Positions 9,775 to 19,031 of a stretch of DNA of 64,000 nucleotides are shown here, piece after piece (positions within the stretch are counted from its first letter, which is position 1; the number at the start of each line of letters is the position of its first letter). This DNA is from Clostridium thermosuccinogenes. GTDB lineage: Bacteria; Bacillota; Clostridia; Acetivibrionales; DSM-5807. Location of the stretch: the NCBI RefSeq assembly GCF_002896855.1, contig NZ_CP021850.1, forward strand, positions 1,141,665-1,205,664, written 5' to 3'. The notes below the pieces were generated by a model. It searched no databases. It was not told the DNA's origin and was given only the letters and a program-made list of their open reading frames with translations. A program made the translations under genes and the position numbers.

Positions 9775-10698
9775 TTGTCTACGGGCACTATAATAAGGGG
9801 AATTGGCGGTTTTTACTATGTAAAAGCCAATGGGAAAGTTTATGAGTGCAAGGCAAGGGGTGTTTTCCGGAAAAATGAAGTGACGCCCCTTCCAGGAGAC
9901 AGAGTTGTAATATCGGTTATTGATGAATCAAAACTGACGGCTTCCATTGATGAGATACTGGCAAGGAGTTCGCAGCTTATAAGGCCTGCAGTTGCCAATG
10001 TGGACCAGCTTGTTGCAGTTATAGCTGCCAAATCACCTTCTCCGGATTTCATGCTGCTGGACAAACTGCTTGTAACTGCCGAAGCGAAAGGTATCGTACC
10101 GGTCATTTGCATAAATAAGATCGACCTGGACGCAGAAAATAATTATGTCAGGATAATCGAAGCCTATGAGAAAACAGGGTATAAGATTATTGCCCTGAGT
10201 TCCAAGCTCAATATTGGGATCGATAACTTAAGGGAAGTTTTATGTGGGCATCTGACCACTTTTGCGGGCCAGTCGGGGGTAGGCAAGTCAACCATACTTA
10301 ACAATATAATGAAATATAGTGTCATGCAAACAGGAGAGATAAGCGAAAAGATAGAAAGAGGCAGGCATACCACCAGGCATGCGGAGCTGGTAGAGCTGGA
10401 CAGCGGTGGTTACATTGTGGATACGCCTGGCTTCAGCTCTTTCGAGCTGGCAGATATTAAATATAACGAGCTCCCGTACTTGTATCCCGAATTTGCTGAA
10501 CACATGGATAAATGTAAGTTTACAGGCTGCAGCCATATCAGCGAGCCGGGGTGCGGTGTGAAGGATGCGGTAGAAAGAGGACTTGTAAGCAGGGAAAGGT
10601 ATGGAAGGTATGTCCGGTTATACAATGAGTTAAAATCCATAGATCCCTATAAGGATAAGGGTAAAAAGCAAAAAAAAGAAGCTAAAGAAGCAAAATAA
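9775..10698 (+). CDS. rsgA: Ribosome small subunit-dependent GTPase A
   Basis: Circularly permuted GTPase (YjeQ/RsgA) that checks late 30S subunit assembly. The order is OB fold (residues 1-65), G4 motif INKIDLD, Walker A GQSGVGKST, G3 DTPGFSS, then a C-terminal zinc finger (CKFTGCSHISEPGCGV). Length 307 residues is normal. The start is TTG at 9775, directly after the prkC stop and behind AGGAGGGAG; the protein would begin MSTGTIIRGIGG. The C terminus is very lysine-rich. The order prpC-prkC-rsgA-rpe-thiN is conserved in Firmicutes. Confidence 0.97.
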   Translation: MSTGTIIRGIGGFYYVKANGKVYECKARGVFRKNEVTPLPGDRVVISVIDESKLTASIDEILARSSQLIRPAVANVDQLVAVIAAKSPSPDFMLLDKLLVTAEAKGIVPVICINKIDLDAENNYVRIIEAYEKTGYKIIALSSKLNIGIDNLREVLCGHLTTFAGQSGVGKSTILNNIMKYSVMQTGEISEKIERGRHTTRHAELVELDSGGYIVDTPGFSSFELADIKYNELPYLYPEFAEHMDKCKFTGCSHISEPGCGVKDAVERGLVSRERYGRYVRLYNELKSIDPYKDKGKKQKKEAKEAK

Positions 10699-10800
10699 GA
10701 TAAAAAAGATAAGGCCAGGTAAAGCATGGTCTATCAATATGGCTTTATACATAGTGATTTATGCAACAGAATTAAATTTGATTGTAAGGAAGTGGGCTGA

Positions 10801-11457
10801 GTGATAAAAATTGCTCCCTCCCTGCTGTCATCAGATTTTTCAAAGCTGGGAGAGGAAATACTTAAGGTAGAAAAATCAGGTGCGGACCTCATACACATAG
10901 ACGTAATGGATGGACATTTTGTACCAAATATTACCATAGGGCCGCCGGTTATAAAGATGCTGAGGAAGGTGACAACCCTTCCTTTTGATGTACACCTCAT
11001 GATAGATAATGCAGAAAAGTATATCGATGATTTTATAGATGCAGGAGCGGACATAATATCCGTTCATGTGGAGGCAAATCCTCATTTGAACCGCGTCATT
11101 CAGAAAATCAAGCAAAGGAATAAAAAAGCAGCAGCTGTGCTTAATCCGGCTACATCCCTGTCGTCACTGGATTGGATTCTGGAGGATTTGGACATGGTGC
11201 TGCTGATGACAGTGAATCCTGGCTTCGGAGGTCAGAAATACATAGAATCGAGCACGAGAAAGATAAGGAAGCTTAAGGAAATTATAACATCGAGACATCT
11301 GGACATTGATATAGAAGTGGACGGAGGAATCAGTCCGGATAATGTATATGAAGTGACAGAAGCCGGCGCCAATGTAATTGTTGCGGGATCGGCGGTGTTT
11401 GATGCTCCGGACGTGTCGGAGGTTATAAGCCAGCTGAGGCAGAAAGCAGCCCGATAG
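10801..11457 (+). CDS. rpe: Ribulose-phosphate 3-epimerase
   Basis: Pentose phosphate pathway enzyme interconverting ribulose 5-phosphate and xylulose 5-phosphate. The 218-residue TIM barrel begins [12 protein letters not shown], carries [12 protein letters not shown] with metal-binding His and Asp, [15 protein letters not shown] and DGGISPDN, all diagnostic. The start codon is GTG at 10801 with AAGGAAG upstream. About 100 bases separate it from rsgA. No oddities. Confidence 0.97.
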   Translation: MIKIAPSLLSSDFSKLGEEILKVEKSGADLIHIDVMDGHFVPNITIGPPVIKMLRKVTTLPFDVHLMIDNAEKYIDDFIDAGADIISVHVEANPHLNRVIQKIKQRNKKAAAVLNPATSLSSLDWILEDLDMVLLMTVNPGFGGQKYIESSTRKIRKLKEIITSRHLDIDIEVDGGISPDNVYEVTEAGANVIVAGSAVFDAPDVSEVISQLRQKAAR

Positions 11458-11634
11458 CTGGTGAAAAGTAAAAAGCTTTTCAGCGGTTTGATTTAAATTA
11501 GGAAGAAACAGATATCAAAGGGTAGAAGAAAGCCGGTGCTTTTGGGGATATTGGCATCGTAGTTGTCTGAACTGTGAGGCAGCGGTGCATCTTCGTGCAT
11601 TTTTAGCAAACAACCATCACAGGGGGAATCTAAG

Positions 11635-12273
11635 ATATCAAAAGCTGTAATAATATGCAACGGAAGCATTGAGGACTATTCATACTATAAAAAACATCTG
11701 GAGGCTGCCCAATTCATTATATGTGCCGACGGCGGCGCCACCCATGCTCTGAAATTCGGCATAAAGCCGGATGTACTCCTGGGGGATTTTGACTCGATAC
11801 CGAAGGGGGACTTTGATTGTTTACTGGAGCAGGGGGTGGAGATAGTAAAATACCCCTCCGAAAAAGATATGACCGATGCTGAAATCGCTGCAGAGCTGGC
11901 GATGGAAAAAGGGTATGATGAAATAGTATTCATTGGCGCTACGGGTACCAGACTGGATCATTCCCTCTCCAATATCATGATGCTAAAATCCTTGTTGGAG
12001 CGTGGTGTAAAGGGTATCATAGTCAATGAGCATAATGAAGTCATGGTTATCGATAAGCATGTGACCCTTATCAGGGAAGAAAACTATAAGGTTACCCTGC
12101 TTCCTTTGACTGAAATAGTGGAAGGGGTCAGCACAAAGGGACTTTATTATGAATTGAAGGATGCAACCCTGAAAATGGGTTCGAGCCTTGGAGTGAGCAA
12201 CGAGTTTTCCGAAGATGCGGCGGAAGTGACGATAAAAAAAGGATTGATGCTGGTGATTAAAGCCAGGGATTAA
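11635..12273 (+). CDS. thiN: Thiamine pyrophosphokinase, with a non-canonical start
   Basis: Converts thiamine to thiamine diphosphate. Family motifs are present: CADGGATHA, LLGDFDSI, YPSEKDMTDAE and GATGTRLDHSLSN. The catalytic region begins around 11641, but the frame, open only from 11578, contains no ATG, GTG or TTG until 11836, which is inside the domain. The best start is ATA at 11635, eight bases after AGGGGG at 11621-11626, giving a protein of about 212 residues beginning ISKAVIICNGS. ATT at 11599 is possible but has no site. Either translation starts at a rare codon, or this is a point mutation or sequencing error in the start. Confidence 0.88.
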   Translation: MSKAVIICNGSIEDYSYYKKHLEAAQFIICADGGATHALKFGIKPDVLLGDFDSIPKGDFDCLLEQGVEIVKYPSEKDMTDAEIAAELAMEKGYDEIVFIGATGTRLDHSLSNIMMLKSLLERGVKGIIVNEHNEVMVIDKHVTLIREENYKVTLLPLTEIVEGVSTKGLYYELKDATLKMGSSLGVSNEFSEDAAEVTIKKGLMLVIKARD

Positions 12274-12400
12274 GAAGGAGTGCTTCCATTATCAGCCGAG
12301 TTCATTTCTAAATTAACTCATTGTGCTGCCATTTTTTAAGCATAGATTCCAAGTCCAACATCTACCTGGCACAGTAAATTAAACTTATAGCTTATATGAC

Positions 12401-12432
12401 AAAAACAGCAGCTTTTTTAGCTGCTGTTTTTT
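12401..12432. terminator. Bidirectional terminator between thiN and the aminotransferase
   Basis: A perfect stem (AAAAACAGCAGCT / AGCTGCTGTTTTT) with a 5-base loop and T runs on both strands. It lies between convergent genes and can end transcription from both sides. Confidence 0.85.
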
Positions 12433-12502
12433 GAACAAATCTGCTCATATGCCAATCCTTTGTGTCTGAAACCTTCCAAACAAAGATTATGTCCAGCTGG
12501 CT

Positions 12503-13687
12503 TTATTTGAAATACTCCTTTGCAAGGGCTTCAAAGGCCGGCAGTGAATTTTCGATCGTTTCAAGGCTTATGCAGTAGGACAGCCTTACATGGCCGGGGA
12601 AGCCGAATCCGGTTCCGGGTACCAGGAGAAGGTTGTATTTCAAAGCATGGTTTACAAACTCAACATCATCATCTATTGGAGTTTTGGGAAAAAGGTAAAA
12701 GGCTCCTTGCGGTTTAACACAGCTAAATCCAAGGCTGACCAGCTTATTATACAGTATATCCCTCTTTTTCCTGTAGGATTCAATATCAACGGCCTCATCG
12801 AGGCTTTCGGCGATAACCTTCTGCATAAGGGAAGGAGCGTTGACAAAGCCCAGGACACGGTTGGAGTATATCATCGCATTAATCAGCAAGTCCACATCCT
12901 TTATATTGGGGCTTGCTGCTATATATCCTATCCTTTCGCCCGGCAGCGCCAGCGATTTGCTGAAGGAATTTACTATTATGGCATTTTTGAATATCCTGAG
13001 AATCCCTGGAACCTTAACCCCGTCATATACTATCTTGGCATAGGGCTCGTCGGAAAGAACAAAGATTTCGGTGCCGAATTCCTTCCCTTTTTGCTCCAGC
13101 ACATCTGCCAGCTTTTTGAGGATTTCCTCGCTGTATATAACCCCTGTAGGGTTATTGGGAGAATTGAGTATGATCGCCTTTGTAGCAGGAGTGATGGCCT
13201 TTTCTATCGCATCTATGTCGGGTTCAAAATCACCAGAATTGGTTTTTACAACGACAGGCTTGCCTCCGCAATTGTCTATATAAAAGAGATATTCTACGAA
13301 GTAGGGGGCGAGGACAATAACCTCCTCATCAGGGTTCAATATGGACTTAAGCACAACATTAAGGGCTCCGGCAGCACCAACTGTCATTATTATATTGTTA
13401 AAGGGCACTTCCATGCCGTTTTCCCTGCTTATGTATTCTGCTACCTTCCGACGCACATCGGTATGTCCGGCATTGCTCATATACCTGTGCAATCCCGGCT
13501 CATTGCTTTCCACCAGATTTTTAAGGGTTTGCCGTACTTTCATGGGAGGCTCTATATCAGGATTCCCTATGCTGAAATCATAAACCTTGTCTGCTCCATA
13601 TATTTTGCGAAGCTTTTCACCTTGCTCAAACATAGCCCTGATCCATGATGATTTGCTTAGATTCTCCACAACCTTTTTAGAAAACAC
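12503..13687 (-). CDS. Class I/II PLP-dependent aminotransferase
   Basis: Fold-type I aminotransferase of 394 residues. Visible motifs are NSPNNPTG (substrate/PLP contact), DEPYAKIVYDG (Asp to the PLP pyridine nitrogen), NSFSKSLALPGERIGY (Schiff-base Lys) and a C-terminal PGHVRLSYC, where Arg would bind the substrate carboxylate. It resembles AspC-like enzymes of clostridia, but the amino donor cannot be told from sequence. I start at GTG 13687, nine bases after AAAGGAG; another GTG at 13696 abuts that site. It lies 69 bases downstream of rqcH on the same strand. Confidence 0.9.
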   Translation of the reverse strand: MFSKKVVENLSKSSWIRAMFEQGEKLRKIYGADKVYDFSIGNPDIEPPMKVRQTLKNLVESNEPGLHRYMSNAGHTDVRRKVAEYISRENGMEVPFNNIIMTVGAAGALNVVLKSILNPDEEVIVLAPYFVEYLFYIDNCGGKPVVVKTNSGDFEPDIDAIEKAITPATKAIILNSPNNPTGVIYSEEILKKLADVLEQKGKEFGTEIFVLSDEPYAKIVYDGVKVPGILRIFKNAIIVNSFSKSLALPGERIGYIAASPNIKDVDLLINAMIYSNRVLGFVNAPSLMQKVIAESLDEAVDIESYRKKRDILYNKLVSLGFSCVKPQGAFYLFPKTPIDDDVEFVNHALKYNLLLVPGTGFGFPGHVRLSYCISLETIENSLPAFEALAKEYFK

Positions 13688-13756
13688 AAAAACCACTCCT
13701 TTATCTAATATATTTATTTATGGTATAAGCTCTCGCAGCTCTCATTATGTTTATAT

Positions 13757-15526
13757 TCAATTCATACCGGTTCTGAGTTTTTCTATTATGCTCTCATCCG
13801 GAGTTATATTGATTGTTTTGTAGTTTTCATATATGACCATTCCGGGTTTTGCTCCCCCGGGTTTTTTTACATGTTTTACATTGGTATAATCTACAGGCAC
13901 ATTGGAGGACATTTTCGCCTTGCTGTGATATGCAGCGAGGGCTGCCGCCTCCATCAATGTCCTTTCCGGTATATCCTGGCGGCTCTTTTTTATGATAACA
14001 TGGGAGCCGGGAATATTTTTCGTATGAAGCCATATATCATTGGGTGATGCCAGCCTGAGCGTCAGGTAGTCGTTCTGCTTGTTATTTTTCCCTACATAAA
14101 TGTCAATACCGTCACTGGATTTAAAATGCAGAGGAGATGTGGAGGCATCCTTCCCTTTGGTATTAGCCTTTTTCCTGAGGGACATATACCCCTGCTCAGC
14201 CAGCTCATTCCTTATCTCATCAATTTCCTGCGGGCTTGTGCAGTTCTCCAGCATCTGAAGCACACTCTCCAGATATTCCAGTTCCCGGAGGCTTTCTTCC
14301 AGCTGCTTGCTGGTATTGAGGTAGGTGCTTTTGGCTTTGGCGTACTGCCTGTAATACTTCTGTGCGTTCTGCTGGGCAGTCAGGTTTTCATCCAGAGGGA
14401 TTTCCACATATTCTCCTTTTTCGCTGTAATAGTTTTGCAGGGACACGCTTTTGGCATTTTCAGGTATGCAGTAGATATTGGCTGTGATCAGTTCGCCAAA
14501 AAGCCTGAGCTTTTCCCTGTCGGCGACATCTCTCAGAGTATCCTGCTGTATGGCAATCTTCTTGTTGCATCGGTCAATGCTGTTATTAAGCACTTTGATG
14601 ATATTGGATTTTTTCTGCTTGAGATGCTCGATTCTGTCCTTTGTGGAGTAATACATGTCCAAAACCTGACTCATTGACGGCAGATATTTTGCATTTTGCC
14701 AGTGGGTGATCTTAAGGCAGTGAAAGTCCGCAGGTTCAGACTCAAATCCCTGCTTTTCTCCCAGGAGTATGCAGGGATAAAACTCATCGTGGGCTGCAGG
14801 ATATATAATATCGGCCAGGGCGGTTTTCAAACGGTTCAAAGCATCCTCGCCGAGTTCCGAAGCAGGCATTTTGCCTTCTACTCCCGCGCGGAAGCATACT
14901 TCTCTGCACAAAAGAGGACTGAAGCCTTTTATTCCGTTCAATAGGTATTTTTCAATGTTCATGCCGGAATTTACGGCAGAATTTATGAACTGCTCGACGT
15001 CCAGACCTTCCGGACTTTGCTTGTCCTGTGAAGGAGGCAGAACATAAGGCCTTGCAGGCATAACTTCCCTGACTCTGCTTATATCAGAGTCCACGTGCTT
15101 TATGGAATCCAGGATTTTATCTTCATTGTTGGTCAAAATAATGTTGCTGTGGCGTCCCATGATTTCTATGATCAATTTTTTTTCCAGCATGTCTCCCAGT
15201 TCGTTTACCGATTCTATGCGCAGGACGACTATTCTTTCATAATCCATGAAGTTTACGTCAATAATTCTACCTCCGGAAATATGCTTTCTCAAAAACATGC
15301 AAAATACGGGAGGAACAGCCGGATTATCCTTTACCGTGTTGGTTAAATGAATTCTTGGGTAATTTGCGCTGGCGCTAAGCAAAAGCCTGAGATTCTGGCC
15401 TTTTGCTCTTATATTCAGTATGATCTCATCCGCTTCGGGCTGAAATATTTTTTCTATACGTCCTCCGGGAAGCATATCCGATAACTCACGGACAATGCAT
15501 TTAGTTACAACCCCATCAAAAGGCAC
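13757..15526 (-). CDS. rqcH: Ribosome quality control protein RqcH (NFACT family)
   Basis: Binds obstructed 50S subunits and adds C-terminal alanine tails to stalled nascent chains, marking them for decay; older annotations call it fibronectin-binding protein. The 589-residue protein has the NFACT-N domain (PFDGVVTKCIVRELSDMLPG at the start), a coiled-coil middle (about residues 270-440) and the NFACT-R domain with NDYLTLRLASPNDIWLHTKNIPGSHVII. The start is GTG at 15526 behind GGGGTGG; the frame continues 21 codons upstream but family members begin at PFDG. It is transcribed away from the gene at 15840. Confidence 0.94.
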   Translation of the reverse strand: MPFDGVVTKCIVRELSDMLPGGRIEKIFQPEADEIILNIRAKGQNLRLLLSASANYPRIHLTNTVKDNPAVPPVFCMFLRKHISGGRIIDVNFMDYERIVVLRIESVNELGDMLEKKLIIEIMGRHSNIILTNNEDKILDSIKHVDSDISRVREVMPARPYVLPPSQDKQSPEGLDVEQFINSAVNSGMNIEKYLLNGIKGFSPLLCREVCFRAGVEGKMPASELGEDALNRLKTALADIIYPAAHDEFYPCILLGEKQGFESEPADFHCLKITHWQNAKYLPSMSQVLDMYYSTKDRIEHLKQKKSNIIKVLNNSIDRCNKKIAIQQDTLRDVADREKLRLFGELITANIYCIPENAKSVSLQNYYSEKGEYVEIPLDENLTAQQNAQKYYRQYAKAKSTYLNTSKQLEESLRELEYLESVLQMLENCTSPQEIDEIRNELAEQGYMSLRKKANTKGKDASTSPLHFKSSDGIDIYVGKNNKQNDYLTLRLASPNDIWLHTKNIPGSHVIIKKSRQDIPERTLMEAAALAAYHSKAKMSSNVPVDYTNVKHVKKPGGAKPGMVIYENYKTINITPDESIIEKLRTGMN

Positions 15527-15839
15527 GGTTCCACCCCTTCTCCAAACAAATATATGTAATTTCGATGTTATACTAAGATAGTATACCATGTTATATAAAG
15601 GTTATCAAAGTGTAATAAAACAGTAAAGTTCATGGAAATACCCCGGGAATATGCATGTTACAAGAAGGATTCGGGCATTGCAGGCAATTGGATGCTTCCT
15701 GCATATGGAAATAAATGTAATTTACTATGCAGGATTTTCTTGTTACAAGTAGAATAAGTATATATGGATAATATAACCAGTTTGACAAGAAAATAGCATA
15801 AATTGCAGCAGAAAATTTTTATGTGAAGTAGGTATGGAT
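15527..15839. other. Divergent intergenic region with a long-range inverted repeat
   Basis: AT-rich DNA between two divergently transcribed genes. It holds CCTGCATA at 15698-15705 and its complement TATGCAGG at 15726-15733, enclosed by the near-inverse pair GTTACAAGAA (about 15657) and TTCTTGTTAC (about 15737). This may be an operator or a transcript hairpin. TTGACA occurs at 15782-15787, but no good -10 lies at the right distance. Confidence 0.4.
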
Positions 15840-16631
15840 ATGAAAGGAAAGCAAAAAATTGTTTTAAGAGTTATATTTGTATCATTTATCCCGGTCTTAC
15901 TCAATTATCTTGCAAAATCAGAGAATTGCCTGGATGATTTACAAAAAAGCGGTTTCATAGGCCAAAATATAAACATTCGTCTATGGAAGGATATTTTCCT
16001 GTTAATTTCCGCTCTATTTACAACCATATTCTTAAGCATAAAGCTTGCCTGTTTGGAAGCCAATCAAAAAATTATTGCCAATCAGAGGGAATCGTTAATA
16101 AAATATAATAAGGAAATTTTCTTTAAAGCACTGGGCAATAAACTGATGACAACCGATAAAAATATAAATGTTAGAATATTTGTACAAAAGAAGGGAATAT
16201 TATTACATGTAAAAAAAATACTTGCAAAAATTACTAATGGATATATACAATATAAGGAGATATTTACGATTAGAAATATCGAAGGACTGGCGGATACTGG
16301 AATTACCAAAAACCTGTCCTTTGAGGTTTGTCCCGAACCTCAGGGTCTGGTTGGACAATGCTACAAGTTACGCACAATAATATTTGAGGATAACTTTAAA
16401 AGAAATTGTATAAACTATAATATTACAGAATATCAGAAAAGCAAATTGAACGACATTGAATTTTGGCTTTGCGCACCTATTTTTAATGAAAAGGGAGAGA
16501 TAATTTCGATAGTATCTTTTGATAGTGCACAAAAGGTAAATATATCGAAAGCCAATAAATCAGTATGGATAGATATGGTTACAAATTACTGTCAATTTTT
16601 GTACGAGTATTTGCCGGAATTGTTTGGGTAG
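15840..16631 (+). CDS. Membrane protein with cytosolic GAF-like domain, function unknown
   Basis: I do not recognise the family. The 263-residue protein has two predicted TM helices (about residues 8-27 and 51-70) joined by a short outside loop, then a Lys-rich linker and a cytosolic domain of about 165 residues. That domain ends with a strand-turn-strand pattern, FWLCAPIFNEKGEIISIVSF, typical of GAF domains, and contains the preceding GLVGQCY segment that GAF domains often show. No kinase, cyclase or nuclease motif is visible. The second ATG (15840) is 7 bases from AGTAGG and is preferred over 15834. The small gene at 16647 follows by 15 bases, so they probably form one unit closed by the terminator at 16925. 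Base composition is more AT-rich than the neighbours. Confidence 0.65.
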   Translation: MKGKQKIVLRVIFVSFIPVLLNYLAKSENCLDDLQKSGFIGQNINIRLWKDIFLLISALFTTIFLSIKLACLEANQKIIANQRESLIKYNKEIFFKALGNKLMTTDKNINVRIFVQKKGILLHVKKILAKITNGYIQYKEIFTIRNIEGLADTGITKNLSFEVCPEPQGLVGQCYKLRTIIFEDNFKRNCINYNITEYQKSKLNDIEFWLCAPIFNEKGEIISIVSFDSAQKVNISKANKSVWIDMVTNYCQFLYEYLPELFG

Positions 16632-16646
16632 GGGGTAACTATTAGA

Positions 16647-16892
16647 ATGAGACTTTTGCTTAAAAGGATGCATAAGAGAGCTAACAGAAATAAAACTGAG
16701 AAATTTATGACGGATCTTGGTATTACAGCTTTTTATGAGAAATCGGACAAAAAGAGCAAGAATGAAATGAACCAGCAAGCACTTTTGGATGAAAAGGAAA
16801 AATCCTCGAAACAGTGCATAGAAAAAAGCATCACGATCACTAACTTAAGCACTAAGGCCGGGTTATTAAGTGAAGGATCAAATATAATATAA
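16647..16892 (+). CDS. Small basic protein following the GAF-like membrane protein, unknown
   Basis: An 81-residue, highly charged, soluble-looking protein, rich in Lys, Arg and Glu with no cysteine and no recognisable domain. The ATG is nine bases after a GGGGG site, and the gene starts 15 bases after the membrane protein ends; a strong terminator follows 30 bases later. That context supports a real two-gene unit. It could be a partner or effector of the GAF-like protein (inference). It could also be a chance frame. Confidence 0.45.
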   Translation: MRLLLKRMHKRANRNKTEKFMTDLGITAFYEKSDKKSKNEMNQQALLDEKEKSSKQCIEKSITITNLSTKAGLLSEGSNII

Positions 16893-17280
16893 CCTTATAG
16901 GCTTAAATTTCATTAACTTGCGCGAATAAAGCAGCTTTTATAGCTGCTTTATTTGTGCTTTCTATGAGGAATTGTTCTTCCGCATGCCGGTGTCAGGACG
17001 GCTTAATGCCCAAATAGCAAAGAAGAAACAGACAATGGCCAAAAAAAGACATGTTGCGTGAAGAGGCAACATATCTTACAATAAAGATAAACGGTTTAAG
17101 CAATAATATGAGAAATCATGCTTGGAATATTAGAAATATTGCGTTGAAAAGCATATAATAAAACAGCTGGATTTTAATTAATAAGCTGCCAAATTGAAGG
17201 GATTTCAAAACCTCAATCAAAGATAGCTTAATAAATGATGCATGCTGCCGGAATTTCAAGCCGTTTTTGGGAGTGATAAC
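16893..17280. other. Intergenic stretch, AT-rich, one terminator
   Basis: Apart from the hairpin at 16925-16957 I see no gene or RNA signature. The last bases carry the TTGGGAG ribosome-binding site of the next gene. Confidence 0.5.
16925..16957. terminator. Intrinsic terminator
   Basis: Perfect 11-bp stem (AATAAAGCAGC at 16925-16935, GCTGCTTTATT at 16943-16953) with T-rich tail; ends the two-gene unit that starts at 15840. Confidence 0.75.
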
Positions 17281-17571
17281 ATGGTTATAGGTATCTGTAG
17301 GATTGTTTTATCAATAGATGAAGCTTTCTCCCTCAAAGAGAAAAGGCATATTGTCAAAAGCATAACAGAAAGATTGAAATCAAGGTTCAATGCCTCGGTG
17401 GCTGAGGTTGGGCTTAATGATATATGGAAAAATTCCGTAATTGGAATAGCCTGCGTATCCAACGAAGCGGCGCATGCAGACAGAATGATGTCCGGTATGG
17501 TGAACTTCGTAGAAAATGACGGCAGGGCGGAAATAATAGATTACAGCACCGAGCTTATACATGTGGATTAG
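17281..17571 (+). CDS. DUF503 (YlxP-like) protein
   Basis: Small protein of 96 residues. The beginning (IGICRIVLSIDEAFSLKEKRHIVKSI) and the middle (RFNASVAEVGLNDIWKNSVIGIACVS) match the DUF503/YlxP family, often encoded near infB and rbfA and thought to bind RNA or ribosomes; the function is not established. Here it stands alone, upstream of tRNA genes. The ATG at 17281 follows TTGGGAG; an upstream in-frame ATG at 17242 lacks a site. Confidence 0.88.
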   Translation: MVIGICRIVLSIDEAFSLKEKRHIVKSITERLKSRFNASVAEVGLNDIWKNSVIGIACVSNEAAHADRMMSGMVNFVENDGRAEIIDYSTELIHVD

Positions 17572-17719
17572 GCACAATATCAATGGATTATATTCAAGGG
17601 TACTGAATTAATACCGGCAAATTTACGATAAAATTGCAAGATGCCTTTTATATTTTTTCTTTACTTCTGCTGCGGTCATTCGAAGGGTTGCTGGCGTTTA
17701 GGCAATATATTTCGAAGCC

Positions 17720-17748
17720 TTGACATTTAAAATTTCCAGGAGTAATAT
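17720..17748 (+). promoter_or_regulatory. Sigma-A promoter for tRNA-Val
   Basis: TTGACA at 17720-17725, a 17-base spacer, and TAATAT at 17743-17748, ending 11 bases before the tRNA. Near-consensus, as expected for a stable RNA gene. Confidence 0.85.
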
Positions 17749-17759
17749 TAAGGTAATAC

Positions 17760-17834
17760 GGGGGATTAACTCAGTGGGAGAGTGCTACCTTCACACGGTA
17801 GAAGTCGTTGGTTCGAATCCAACATTCCCTACCA
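17760..17834 (+). tRNA. tRNA-Val (CAC)
   Basis: A full cloverleaf of 75 bases with encoded CCA. The acceptor stem is GGGGGAT/ATTCCCT (first pair G-U), the D arm is ACTC/GAGT, and the anticodon stem CTACC/GGTAG encloses loop TTCACAC with anticodon CAC. The T arm is GTTGG-TTCGAAT-CCAAC. It has its own near-consensus promoter. Confidence 0.95.
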
Positions 17835-18093
17835 ATTTAAGATTATATGCCCTGACATCAGGGCATTATTTTTGCTTTCAAAGGTCAGACAGCAAAGTTT
17901 TATAAACAAAGAAACTTTTCCTATTGACTATTATAGCTTTGTGTATTAAAATAAGAATGCAGTTTTTATTAGACAGCTTTGAAATGCAGATATTGCGCAG
18001 GTGGAAGCGTATTCTGCATAATGTGTACAACATAGAGAGTAGACAGCTTAATGATGTAAGTTTAGAAAATAAATATAAGAATTTAAAATACGT

Positions 18094-18169
<76 letters not shown>

Positions 18170-18170
18170 T

Positions 18171-18211
18171 AGCAAAAAGTCACAAAGTCAATGCTTTGTG
18201 ACTTTTTTGCT
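18171..18211. terminator. Terminator after tRNA-Ala
   Basis: A long stem of about 17 bp (AGCAAAAAGTCACAAAG with CTTTGTGACTTTTTTGCT) and a 6-base loop; T-rich on both strands. Confidence 0.85.
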
Positions 18212-18419
18212 ATTTGGAAATATAATGAGATAAAATGAGATAATATGAAGAATGTGCCGATAGAATACAGCCGCCAGTCCTTATCAATAAGCAAAAAGTG
18301 ATAAGTAAGTGAAAGACTGCACATACAAGACATTTTATCTGAAAAATGGTAATATTAACATGGGGTGCTCATTGAACACAGGTTGTGGTGAAAAGCATTT
18401 TTGAAAGGAGGAGGTCAAC

Positions 18420-19031
18420 ACGGAAAAAATATTGGTGATCGAAGATGATGAGAGCATACGGAAGGAGTTGGTGACGCTGCTTCGGTCCAACGGGTATCTT
18501 ACCGTGGACGAGCCTCCCTGCGATCTTGCCCTTTTGGACATCAATCTGCCGGGGGAAAGCGGCTATGAGATTTGCAGGAAGTTAAGGCAGAACTCTGATG
18601 TGCCGGTGATTTTTCTCACCGCCAGGGATTCGGCTGAGGATGAGATCCTAGGCTTTGGCTTTGGCGCGGATGACTATATCCGCAAGCCGTATAATTCCTC
18701 CGTTCTCCTGGCCCGCATCGCCCGTCTGCTGAAGAGGAAAAGCACCCAGACGATGACTGTACGGGGCCTTACGTTGAATCTGTCGGATATGACAGTCAGC
18801 TACGAGGGAAACATTGAGGAGCTGACAAAAAACGAGACCCGGATTTTGTACTGCCTGATGCAAAAGGAACTGTGCACCCGGGAGGAGCTCATTGAGGATT
18901 TATGGAACAACAGTCTGTATATCGATGAAAACACCCTATATGTCAATATTAACCGGCTGAGGGAAAAATTAAAACGCTTGGGCGCTGAAAATTACATCCG
19001 CACGGTCCGGGGCGTGGGGTACAGACTATGA
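18420..19031 (+). CDS. OmpR-family response regulator (BceR-like), apparently damaged
   Basis: Two-component regulator encoded with the kinase and ABC transporter that follow. A receiver domain (VIEDDE, phosphoacceptor Asp in LLDINLPG, TARD, Lys in YIRKPYNS) precedes a winged-helix DNA-binding domain (LTKNETRILYCLMQ to RGVGYRL). Two oddities. Between the NGY of helix 1/strand 2 and DLALLD there are only about 8 residues where BceR has over 20, so helix 2 is missing. The expected start, before EKILVIEDDE and behind AAGGAGGAGG, is ACG at 18420; the next usable codon is TTG at 18432, about 17 bases from the site. About 203 residues from ACG. The gene may be decaying or may encode a variant receiver. 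Confidence 0.8.
   Translation, partial: TEKILVIEDDESIRKELVTLLRSNGYLTVDEPPCDLALLDINLPGESGYEICRKLRQNSDVPVIFLTARDSAEDEILGFGFGADDYIRKPYNSSVLLARIARLLKRKSTQTMTVRGLTLNLSDMTVSYEGNIEELTKNETRILYCLMQKELCTREELIEDLWNNSLYIDENTLYVNINRLREKLKRLGAENYIRTVRGVGYRL

Noticed and set aside
12590-13648. A 352-codon plus-strand frame
   Set aside because: It is the shadow of the aminotransferase on the other strand, with no motif and no ribosome-binding site; the aminotransferase has full PLP motifs.
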